A stretch of 64,000 bases of DNA from an uncultured cyanobacterium. GTDB lineage: Bacteria; Cyanobacteriota; Cyanobacteriia; PCC-6307; Cyanobiaceae. Each line of letters opens with the position of its first letter. The stretch's first letter is position 1. The stretch spans positions 62,001 through 126,000 of the forward strand of contig CAIXBB010000045.1 in the NCBI GenBank assembly GCA_903917565.1, in the 5' to 3' direction. Under the pieces are notes generated by a model. It saw only the letters and a program-made list of their open reading frames with translations. It was not told where the DNA came from and did no database searches. The position numbers and the translations under genes were made by a program. Positions 20,728-28,763 of the stretch are shown piece after piece.

Positions 20728-22633
20728 GGCCCCCCCGCAGCTCCCAGATGCGCAGCGTTTCGGTGCGCCCCTTGACATTCAACTCTCCCCAGTCGAGCCA
20801 CTCCAGCGCCAGCCCCTTGGGTAGGAGATCCACCGTGCTCGAAGACACCAGTACCCGACAAAGATTGGTCTGACGGTCCTTCTGGAGGCTTTCCAGCCGT
20901 GAGGCGCAGTTCACGGCATCGCCGATCACGGCGTACTCCAGACGCTCGCTGCTGCCCATCGATCCCGCCAGAACGGCACCGGAATGGACGCCGATCCGCA
21001 GTTTCATGGCTGGCAGCCCCTCCTTTTCCAGTTCCTCGTTGAGGCTGGTCACAGCCCGCTGAATGGCCAGGGCGGCATCAATGGCGGACTTGGCATCCGC
21101 CTCTTCGCCGCTGCTCAGGGGAGCACCGAAAACCGCCAGCAGGCCGTCGCCGGTGAACTTGTTGACCATTCCGCCCCGTCGCGTGATCGCGGGGACAAAC
21201 AGGGCCATGCCCCGGTTCAGCCAGCCGAGCAGCTCTCCGGGGCTGAGGCGTTCCGACACGCTGGTGAACTGGCAGGTGTCCGATATCAGCACGGTGACCG
21301 GCAGCTGGCGCCCCTCGAAGCGCCCGTCGCTGAGCAGGCCATCCCGCTGGTTCCAGAGCTGGCGGGCCACCGCCGGGGAAGTGGTCTGGCCGAGCAGCCG
21401 TTCGATCTGCTGCCGTTGCTTCTGGCTGGAGGCGCCCCGGCGCACCCAGGCCGCACCGGCCATCGCGATCAGCCCGGTCAGGGGCATGCTCAACCCGACC
21501 CAGAGGAAGTTGTAGAGAAGCAGCACGGCCCCACCGACCATCACCGCCGCCACCAGCCCCACCACGATCACGCTCCGGCGCAGCAGCAGAAAGGCTTCCC
21601 CCAGCACGATGCCCAGCACCACCGCCAGCACCTCGGCGGCACGCTCCACCCAACCCGGAAGGGTGCGCAGACGCCGCGGGTCGCCGGCCACGTCGCGGTC
21701 CATCAGGGCGGCCAGGCGATGGGCATGGATCTCGACACCGGGCACCAGCAGCTGATTCGCCCCGAGGACGAAGCGGGTCTGGGGCACCGGGAAAATGTCG
21801 CGCAGGCTCCGAGCGATGGTCCCGATCAGCACGATGTGGCCGCGGATCTGGTCCCTGGGGATCGGCCTGCGGCCGAGCACATCCTGGAGATTCCAGAGCT
21901 GGAAGCTGCCGAGGCGGTGGAAGGACAGCATCTGCTGGAACCCGGCGGCATCCAGATGGTCGTAGCCCCCCGACGCCGGCTCCAGCCAGGGACCCGGTTC
22001 GCTGCCGTTATCGAGCCGCTGCCGCAGGGTCCGCTGGCCCTTGCCCACCTCCAGCAGGCGCAGGGGCAGGGACACGGTGGCTTCGTCCTGGCCGGCGACG
22101 TGCACCAGATCGCGGCGGATCACCCCATCGGCATCGACCACCAGATCGTTGAAGGCGCGCCGATCTGGCGGCGTGCCCGGCACCGGCCCGATGCCTTCGG
22201 CCACGTTGAAGATCGAAACGAGGCGGGGATCACTGCGGAAGCGCTCGCGCAGGCAGGCCTGGTCGGGTCCGGCTCCCTGGTCGCGGTAGATGTCCAGGCC
22301 GATCGCCACCGCCCCTTTGGCGTTCAGCCGGTCGATCGCTTCGCACAGCACCTTGTCGTCGATGGGGAACCCGTAGGTGGCCAGGTCCGATTCGTCGATG
22401 CCGATGATCGTGATCGGCTTGTCCGTGCCGGGAGGAGCCTGACGCACGCTGGTGATCAGGTCGTAGAGCAGCAGGTTGAGGGTTTCGTTGATGGGGCTGC
22501 GCTGCAGGGCGAGCAGCAGCAGGCCCGCCGCCGCATAGGGCACGAGCGAGCGCACGCCATCCCCAAGACGGTGCAACCCCAGCCTTGCCACCAGGGAGGC
22601 CAGCCTTTCCCTGGGCCGGTTTTTGCTGTCCAT
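20681..22633 (-). CDS. CHASE2-domain nucleotide cyclase (class III), coupled to an MscS channel gene
   Basis: About 650 residues. An N-terminal membrane anchor (about 31-45) precedes a periplasmic CHASE2 sensor (about 50-320). Further membrane helices (about 332-350, 354-375, 378-397) lead to a cytoplasmic class III cyclase domain (about 445-625). Catalytic residues are present: metal Asp D452 (ISDTCQF) and D496 (NKFTGDG), purine-contacting K492, and transition-state N575 and R579 (VNCASRLE). The residue seven before that Asn, normally Asp or Thr in adenylyl cyclases, is Ala568, so substrate choice is uncertain. The ATG at 22633 sits inside the stop of the MscS gene (TGATG), giving a tightly coupled two-gene unit. 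The signal sensed is unknown. Confidence 0.9.
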   Translation of the reverse strand: MDSKNRPRERLASLVARLGLHRLGDGVRSLVPYAAAGLLLLALQRSPINETLNLLLYDLITSVRQAPPGTDKPITIIGIDESDLATYGFPIDDKVLCEAIDRLNAKGAVAIGLDIYRDQGAGPDQACLRERFRSDPRLVSIFNVAEGIGPVPGTPPDRRAFNDLVVDADGVIRRDLVHVAGQDEATVSLPLRLLEVGKGQRTLRQRLDNGSEPGPWLEPASGGYDHLDAAGFQQMLSFHRLGSFQLWNLQDVLGRRPIPRDQIRGHIVLIGTIARSLRDIFPVPQTRFVLGANQLLVPGVEIHAHRLAALMDRDVAGDPRRLRTLPGWVERAAEVLAVVLGIVLGEAFLLLRRSVIVVGLVAAVMVGGAVLLLYNFLWVGLSMPLTGLIAMAGAAWVRRGASSQKQRQQIERLLGQTTSPAVARQLWNQRDGLLSDGRFEGRQLPVTVLISDTCQFTSVSERLSPGELLGWLNRGMALFVPAITRRGGMVNKFTGDGLLAVFGAPLSSGEEADAKSAIDAALAIQRAVTSLNEELEKEGLPAMKLRIGVHSGAVLAGSMGSSERLEYAVIGDAVNCASRLESLQKDRQTNLCRVLVSSSTVDLLPKGLALEWLDWGELNVKGRTETLRIWELRGGLKRDSALESSLATGP

Positions 22634-24114
22634 CAGGTGCCCTTGAAGGCGAAGAAGAGCCGTTTCATGGTGTCCAGCAGAGCATTCGAGCGTTCCGAGT
22701 GCTGTTCGCGATCCAGGCTTTTCAGCTCCGCCTGCCGCTCCTGGACCATGGCGGCGAAGCGCTCCAGAAGGTAAGGGTTCTCGTCCAGCAGGCCCTTGAT
22801 GCTGTCCCGGTCCACTTTCAGCAGCAGGCATTCCTCGGTGGCCCGCACCGTGGCGCTGCGCGGGGCGTCGAGGAACAGGGTCATCTCACCGAACACCTCG
22901 CCTGGCCCCAGCTGGCGCACGGCCACGGTGTGGCCAGGCTCCAGCTCCTTGAGGATCTCCACGGTCCCCCGCAGCACATGGAACATGGAGTGGCCCTCGG
23001 CCCCCTCCAGCACCATCGCCTCGCCGGGGCCATAGGCCACCAGGTGGCTGCCTTCGACCAGCGTCTCGAGTTGCTCGCCGCTCAGCTCGGTGAAGATCCC
23101 CGCGCTGGCCAGGGTCTGGCAGCACTGCTGGGGGGAAGGGCGGTCGGGCCGCTGGGGCCGGTCCTTCGGGCGGCGCGGTTGCAGCTCCCGCACCGGGAAA
23201 GGGATGCTCAGGCCCTCCCTGGCGAGGGTGTACCAGATCTGCTCCAGCAGATCACTGCGCAGATCGCCGATGGCGCCATCCCCCAGTTCCCGCTGCCACA
23301 CCTGCAGCTCGTAGGCGATGGCGCTGTCCTGGAACTCCTGGACCCGGATGCGGGGGGCAGGTTCGCGCAGCACATCCGGATGCTGCAGCACCACTTTCTC
23401 CAGCAGGGCCCTGGCCTGGGCAGGCGGCAGGTCGTAGTCCAGGCCGACGCTGAACCGGTTGCTGACGGCCCCGGAGCGGCCCATGTTGCGCAGCACCCTT
23501 GCGGTGACGAGGCTGTTGGGGACCACCACCATCTGGCCGTCCATGTTGCGGAGCTTGGTGTCCCGCCAGCTCACCTGCTCCACCACCCCGCGCACCCCCT
23601 GATCCAGCTCGAGGAAATCCCCTTCGGTGAAGTCGTCCCCCAGCTGCAGCTCCAGGCCCGCGAACAGGTCCTTGAGGGACTCCTGGGCGGCCAGGCCGAT
23701 CACGGCGGTGAGCACGGCGGAGGTGGTCACCAGTCCCACCAGATCCAGTCGCGCCGACTGGCGCACCAGCACCACCGTGGCCAGGGCGCCGCTGCCGAGG
23801 GTGAGCAGCTGCATCAGCAGCTGCGGTGGAGGGCGCCACAGCCCCAGGTGGGCGGGCACCTGCAGGGTCGCCCACAGGGCGAGAAGGATGGCGGCGTAGG
23901 TGAGCAGCAGGTCTTCGGTGAGCAGCACCCACACCCGATAGGCCGGCGGCAAACCCTGCAGCGGCAGGGAACTCAACAGCGCCCAGGCGGCGATCGCCAG
24001 CAACGGCAACCGCAGCGGCACGGCCGGCAGCTGCCTGCGGCGGCTGAGTCGGGCCAGCACCAGCAACCCGGCCGTGGCAGCCAGGGCGCCGATCCAGATC
24101 TGCAGCAGGGCCAA
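22633..24114 (-). CDS. MscS-superfamily channel with C-terminal cyclic-nucleotide-binding domain (bCNG type)
   Basis: About 493 residues: several N-terminal membrane segments (about 1-155), the MscS pore helix and beta domain (LGDDFTEGDFLELDQGVRG, RNMDGQMVVVPNSLV), a linker, and a CNB domain (about 335-455) with a canonical phosphate-binding cassette FGEMTLFLDAPRSATV. This is the bacterial cyclic-nucleotide-gated branch of the MscS family, in which channel opening responds to cAMP rather than mainly to tension. The gene is followed, with a one-base overlap, by a CHASE2 cyclase, so ligand producer and ligand-gated channel are made together. The start is uncertain: TTG at 24114 avoids overlap with the divergent SIMPL gene, but the frame stays open upstream. 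Confidence 0.85.
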   Translation of the reverse strand: MALLQIWIGALAATAGLLVLARLSRRRQLPAVPLRLPLLAIAAWALLSSLPLQGLPPAYRVWVLLTEDLLLTYAAILLALWATLQVPAHLGLWRPPPQLLMQLLTLGSGALATVVLVRQSARLDLVGLVTTSAVLTAVIGLAAQESLKDLFAGLELQLGDDFTEGDFLELDQGVRGVVEQVSWRDTKLRNMDGQMVVVPNSLVTARVLRNMGRSGAVSNRFSVGLDYDLPPAQARALLEKVVLQHPDVLREPAPRIRVQEFQDSAIAYELQVWQRELGDGAIGDLRSDLLEQIWYTLAREGLSIPFPVRELQPRRPKDRPQRPDRPSPQQCCQTLASAGIFTELSGEQLETLVEGSHLVAYGPGEAMVLEGAEGHSMFHVLRGTVEILKELEPGHTVAVRQLGPGEVFGEMTLFLDAPRSATVRATEECLLLKVDRDSIKGLLDENPYLLERFAAMVQERQAELKSLDREQHSERSNALLDTMKRLFFAFKGT

Positions 24115-24203
24115 GGCGCTCGCTTCGATCGCCCCATCCTGCCGCCGATCCTGGTCTTCGGCTCCAGGGGCGAGCAGGCTGGTGTCACCCGTCTGTGCCT
24201 TCG

Positions 24204-24908
24204 ATGCGCCCGTTCCTGATGCGCCCCTTCGCCGTCCTCCTGGGTCTGGTGGCGGTCGGGGTCTGCCCCCGCGTCGCCGTTGCCCAGGTGCAGCTGCGCT
24301 GCGAGGGCACCCTGCTGGAGGCCAGGGGCAGTGCCGAACAGGAACGGCCCACCCGCCGGCTCTCGTTCTCCCTGTCCCTGGAGGCAGAGGCACCCACGGC
24401 TGATGGGGCCCTTCAGAGCCTGCAGGAGCGCCTGGCGGCGGTGAGGACGGCGCTGCAGCGTCAGCAGGTTGAGGATCTGCGGGTCACCTCGCCGACCACC
24501 TGGAGACGCGACCCCGAACGCAACCGGCCGGCCGCGGTGACGGCCAGCCTGCAGGTCAGCGGCCGGCTGGTGCCCCAGCGGCTGCAGGCCCTGATCCGGG
24601 AGGTGGGGGCCCTTCCCGGGGTGCGCCTGGCGCCGGTGGGCACCGAATCCGATCGCGGCCTGGACGGGGCGGTGCGACGCCAGCTGCTGCGGGGGGCCTA
24701 CCAGGATGCCCTCGCCCAGGCCCGGGAGGTGGCCGCCGCCGTGGGGCTGGGCAAGCTCGTCCCCCTGGAAGTGCAGCTGGACGGCAATGAACTGCGGCCG
24801 ATGATGATGCGGGCGAGCGCCGCCGATGCCGCCCCACCCTTCGACCCGGCGGAACTGGCGCTGCCAAAGGACCGGTTGAGCCTGACGGTCAGGTTCTGTG
24901 CGCGTTGA
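24204..24908 (+). CDS. SIMPL-domain (DUF541) exported protein
   Basis: About 234 residues with a cleavable signal peptide (LMRPFAVLLGLVAVGVCP, cleavage after VAVA). A SIMPL domain follows: paired beta strands with LSFSLSLEAEAPTADGALQSL early, and AYQDALAQAREVAAAVGL plus a beta-rich C-terminus later. Family members are periplasmic or outer-membrane associated; their role is poorly understood. It is divergent from the MscS gene and the first of four same-strand genes leading to FecR1, FecR2-CAP and a cyclase. ATG at 24204 is preferred; GTG at 24195 is possible. Confidence 0.8.
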   Translation: MRPFLMRPFAVLLGLVAVGVCPRVAVAQVQLRCEGTLLEARGSAEQERPTRRLSFSLSLEAEAPTADGALQSLQERLAAVRTALQRQQVEDLRVTSPTTWRRDPERNRPAAVTASLQVSGRLVPQRLQALIREVGALPGVRLAPVGTESDRGLDGAVRRQLLRGAYQDALAQAREVAAAVGLGKLVPLEVQLDGNELRPMMMRASAADAAPPFDPAELALPKDRLSLTVRFCAR

Positions 24909-24931
24909 CGCCCACCGAGCAGAATGCAGCG

Positions 24932-25675
24932 ATGCGGACCCGGAGCCTTGAGCGAATGCGCAGCAGCCCCCTGGCGAGCCTGTCGTTTCTGCCGATCCTG
25001 ATCCTCCTGGTGGGTCCAGCCCTCGGGTCGCTGCCGGTGGAGGCGTCCGAGAGCGCTGTGGTGCAGGAGATCCTGGACGGCAACGAACTCTTCATCGACG
25101 GCAAGACGGCCCAGGTCAAGGAGAAGGCCACCGCCCCCCAGAAGGTCAGCACCCAGAACAGCCGGGGCCAGATCCGTTTCGACAGTGGCGCCTCCGGCCG
25201 CCTCAATCGCTTCGCCCTGCTCAAGCTGGGCCAGGGCTGCTTCCTGGTCGAGAAGGGCCAGATCCTGGTCTCCGGCAAGCAGAGCGGCTGCACCCGTTCC
25301 GCCCGGCTGAGCGTGCGGGGCACCAACTACCTGATCGATGTCAGCGAGTCGGGTGAGGCGGAGATCTCCGTGCTGGAGGGGTCGGTCGAGGTGGAACCGC
25401 TCGTCGACGGGGAGCCCACCGGCAAACCCGCCACCACGGTGGAGGCGGGCAACAAGCTGAGGCTCTCGGCCAGCGGGGTGGTCATGGCGCTCCTGGGGCT
25501 CAGCGTCAGCGATTACAACGGCATCCTGGGCGGCCCCCTCTTCCAGGGGTTCCGGGTGCCGCTGCCGGCCTATGGCTCCCTGGAGAGCTACATCCGCTCC
25601 AAGGTGCCGGGGGTCAACCTGCCGGTGCCGATCAGCGTCCCGTCGTTGCCCTTCGGCCTGCCGCGCTTCTTCTGA
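24932..25675 (+). CDS. FecR-domain periplasmic protein (copy 1)
   Basis: About 247 residues with an N-terminal signal peptide (SLSFLPILILLVGP). The protein matches the FecR-type beta domain: GRLNRFALLKLGQGCFLVEKG, then VRGTNYLIDVSESGEAEI and VLEGSVEV. FecR domains relay periplasmic signals to sigma/anti-sigma systems in other bacteria; cyanobacterial ones often stand beside CHASE2 cyclases. The two Cys residues (GQGCFL, SGCTRS) recur in copy 2. It shares extended similarity with the next gene, a tandem duplicate four bases downstream. The start at ATG 24932 is inferred; earlier TTG and later ATG codons exist in frame. Confidence 0.8.
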   Translation: MRTRSLERMRSSPLASLSFLPILILLVGPALGSLPVEASESAVVQEILDGNELFIDGKTAQVKEKATAPQKVSTQNSRGQIRFDSGASGRLNRFALLKLGQGCFLVEKGQILVSGKQSGCTRSARLSVRGTNYLIDVSESGEAEISVLEGSVEVEPLVDGEPTGKPATTVEAGNKLRLSASGVVMALLGLSVSDYNGILGGPLFQGFRVPLPAYGSLESYIRSKVPGVNLPVPISVPSLPFGLPRFF

Positions 25676-25679
25676 GTCT

Positions 25680-26774
25680 GTGATTCGACCGCACCCGCTC
25701 CTGTTGACGGCGTTGGCGGCGGGCCTGGCCTGGCCCAGCGGCAGTGCGGCCAGCCCGGGGACGTCGGCGGTCGTGCAGGAGATTCTCGATGGCAGCGAGC
25801 TCTTCATCGAGCGCCGTCAGGCGCGCCTGAAGGAGGAGGCCTTCACGCCCGAGCTGGTCCGCACCCTGAACAGTCGCGGCCAGCTGGGCTTCGCCAGTGG
25901 CGCCGCCGGCCGCCTCAACCGCTTCACCCAGCTGCGGCTCGGCAGCACCTGCTTCCTGCTCAGCAGCGGCCAGATCCTGGTGTCCGGACCGCAGAACGGC
26001 TGCACCCGTTCCTCGCGGCTCAGCACCCGCGGAACCAACTACCTGGTCACCCTGCTCGATGACGGCGCCTCCGAGGTGACGGTCCTGGAGGGTTCGCTTG
26101 AACTGCAGCGTCTGGCCGATGGTCGGCCGCTGGACGAGGCGCCGATCCTCGTGGCGGGGGGCAACAGGGTGGGGCTCTCCAGCCAGGGGAACGTTCTCTG
26201 GCAGCGACCACTCACGGCGGCCGACTACGCCGCGATCCTCCAGGGACCCCTGTTCCAGGGGTTCACGGCGCCCCTGCCCGGCATGGCGGCGCTGGAGGCC
26301 TTCCTGCAGCGCCGTTTCCCGGGGGTGATCCCCGCCTCTGCCAGGGCAACGGCGAGCAGCGATCCCCTGGTGGAAACGATCAACCGGTTCCGCCGGCAGG
26401 GCGGGCGCCCCGCCCTGCAACCCCTCCCTGAGGCCATGGCCGCCCAGAACGCCGCCTACCTGGCCCCGGTGCTGGAGGGCATGCTGAACAGCGTTGACTG
26501 CGACCACGACCGCTCCCGCTGGGGGGCGTTCCAGGACCGCATGGCCGCGTCGGCCGATCTGATGCCCACCAGTGAGGTGATCGCCTGCCCGATGCCGGCC
26601 GGTGCCTGGGACCCGGAGGTCATCGTGTCGCGTTGGATGGGCTCCCCGCTGCATACCCAGATCCTCCTCAACCGTCCCAGGGCCCGGTCCATCGATTGTT
26701 TGCGCCTGGTCCGCTCCGGTCGGGCGGTCGCCATCTGCACCCTCTGGAGCCCCGTGGCGGGTGGGACCCCCTAG
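25680..26774 (+). CDS. FecR-domain protein with C-terminal CAP/SCP-like domain (copy 2)
   Basis: About 364 residues. A signal peptide (LLLTALAAGLAWPSGSAA) leads into a FecR domain that parallels copy 1 block by block: SAVVQEILDGSELFI, GAAGRLNRFTQLRLG, RGTNYLVTLLDDG. The C-terminal 130 residues (LVETINRFRRQGG, then a DHDRS block, EVIVSRWMGSPLHTQILL and ICTLW) resemble the CAP (SCP-like extracellular) fold, with some key residues changed. FecR-CAP fusion suggests a periplasmic sensor with a binding or lytic module. A GTG at 25680 starts it four bases after copy 1. It leads into the CHASE2 cyclase 89 bases downstream. Confidence 0.77.
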   Translation: MIRPHPLLLTALAAGLAWPSGSAASPGTSAVVQEILDGSELFIERRQARLKEEAFTPELVRTLNSRGQLGFASGAAGRLNRFTQLRLGSTCFLLSSGQILVSGPQNGCTRSSRLSTRGTNYLVTLLDDGASEVTVLEGSLELQRLADGRPLDEAPILVAGGNRVGLSSQGNVLWQRPLTAADYAAILQGPLFQGFTAPLPGMAALEAFLQRRFPGVIPASARATASSDPLVETINRFRRQGGRPALQPLPEAMAAQNAAYLAPVLEGMLNSVDCDHDRSRWGAFQDRMAASADLMPTSEVIACPMPAGAWDPEVIVSRWMGSPLHTQILLNRPRARSIDCLRLVRSGRAVAICTLWSPVAGGTP

Positions 26775-26863
26775 GTCCCAGCCTGTGCCCGCTGGGGCGG
26801 CTTCCACGATGATGGCCTTCTGCCAGGCGCCAACGCCGCCGCCACCGGGAGGGGTACGAGGAG

Positions 26864-28744
26864 ATGGCGCGGTCCCGAACCTTCAGCGTCCTGGTGGTGG
26901 CCGTGCTGGCCTGGGTGGGCGTCAGCTCCGGCTGGCCGGGTCCCCGCTGGAGGGTCTGGGAACGGGGTGTGGAGGAGCAGTTGCTGCTCCTGCGTGGCCC
27001 GCGGCGTCCTCCCCCGAACGTGGTGCTGGTCACGGTCGATGACGCCACCCTGCAGCAGGGTGACTGGTTCGAGGGGGAGGGCCGGATTCCGGAATGGGCC
27101 AGGGGCGTCGGCAGCCTGCCCTGGCCCCGTGCCACCTACGGCATGGTGGCGGAAAAGCTGCTGCAGGCGGGCGCCAGGGCGGTGGCCGTCAACGTGGTCT
27201 TCGAGGGGCCCAGCGGAAAAGGCGCGGCCGATGACGATGCCCTGGAGCTGAGGCTGCGGCGCTACCCCGGCCGTGTCGCCCTGGCGGCCGAGATGCTCGA
27301 ATCCAGCGACAGCCAGGGGGCCGGCTCCCTCACCTACGTGCGGCCGGAGCGCTTCCTGAAGGCCATCGGGGGTACCGGGGCCCTCGGACTCACCAACATC
27401 CTCGCCGGCACCGCCACCGAGGCCAGCCGCCATCCGGAGGCCTATGCCAGCGGCGTGCTCGTCGCCCGGGGCGCCGAAGGCCACAGCGCCCTCTCCTCCA
27501 CCCTGCTGCGGATGGGGGGTCAGCGGAGCCACCAGGACGACCGTCTGAGCACTCTGAACTTCTATGGGCCCGAGGGGAGCTTCCGGCGCCTGCCGGCCTG
27601 GGAAGTGCTCGACCCCGAGCGCTGGAAGAACCACCCGTTGCGAAAGAGCCTGGCGGGTTCCCTGGTGCTGCTCGGCCCCGTGGTCGCCCAGGGAACCGAT
27701 GGCTACCCCACCCCCTATGGCAGCCTGTCGGGACTGGAGGTGCTGGCCACCGCCACGGCCAACTCGCTGCGGGGGGATGGCCTGCAGCCCTGGCCCCGCA
27801 GTGCGCCGGCCAGGGCCCTGCTGGCCCTGTTGCCCTTGCTGATCGTGCTGGCGGTGGCCCGGCGACGGTCGGGCCTGCGCGGGCGTCTCGTGCTGGTGGC
27901 CCTGATGCTGGTCCTCCAGGCCGCCGCCGTCGCGGTGGCGTTGCAGCAGGCCAACCGCTGGCTGCCGCTGCTGGAGCCGGTCTCGGGCCTGGCCCTGCTG
28001 GGTCTGCTCTACGGGGGGGATGCCTACCTGCGGGAGGGGCAGGAGCGGCGGCGGTTGCGCCGCACCTTCGAGCGCTACGTGGCGCCCGGGGTGGTGGCGG
28101 AGATCCTCTCCGACCCCGAATCGGCCCAGGGCATCCTGCGCGGCCGCCTGCTTGAGGTGACGGTGCTGATGACCGACATCAAGGGATTCACGGTCCTCAC
28201 CAAGCAGCGCAGCGGCGAAGGCCATAGCGAACTGCACGTGCGCCAGCTCAATGAATACCTCGGTGCCATGGTGGAGGTGGTGATGGCCCATGGCGGCACC
28301 GTCGACAAGTTCATTGGTGATGCGGTGATGGCCGTCTTCGGATCGCCGGTGAGCCGGGGGGTGGCCGAGGAGGCCAGTCAGGCGGTGCGCTGCGCCCTGG
28401 CGATGCGGCAGGCCCTGGCCGGCCTCAACGAGGACTGAAGTCGCCGCGGCATCGCCACCCTCGACAACGGCATCGGCCTGGCCAGTGGCCAGGTCATGGT
28501 GGGCCAGATCGGCAGCCCCCGCCGGATGGAATTCACCGTGATCGGCGACACGGTCAACCTGTCGGCCCGGCTCGAATCAGCCACCCGCCATGTGGAGGAG
28601 GCCGTGGTCTGCGACCAGCAGACCGCCAGCCTCATTCAGGCCGATCCGGGCCTGGCGTCCCGCTCGCTGGGGGCCCAGCCCGTGAAGAGCCTGGGGGAGG
28701 TGGAGATCTTCACCGTGGCGCTCCGGGATCAGGCCTCCAGGTAA
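26864..28744 (+). pseudogene. CHASE2-domain nucleotide cyclase interrupted by one in-frame TGA
   Basis: The frame from ATG 26864 encodes a signal/anchor segment, a CHASE2 sensor (about 30-300), membrane helices (about 310-375) and a class III cyclase domain with MTDIKGFTVL (metal Asp) and VDKFIGDAVMAVFG (Lys and second metal Asp). Codon 525 is TGA (28436-28438), in GLNED-stop-SRRGIATL. The same frame then runs on through FTVIGDTVNLSARLE (Thr, Asn and Arg of the active site) to 28744. A TGG-to-TGA change explains it. If translated as written, the product lacks the transition-state residues and would be inactive. The gene follows SIMPL-FecR1-FecR2 on the same strand. A sequencing error remains possible. 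Confidence 0.82.
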
Positions 28745-28763
28745 GCTCAGGCCTCCAGGTAAG
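28729..28763. repeat. 18-bp tandem duplication spanning two converging stop codons
   Basis: The 17-base block TCAGGCCTCCAGGTAAG occurs twice, at 28729-28745 and 28747-28763. On the plus strand one copy supplies the last codons and stop of the broken cyclase gene. On the minus strand the other encodes the C-terminus and stop of speA (TYLEA-stop). Slippage has thus shaped both gene ends; only two bases separate the stops. Confidence 0.8.
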
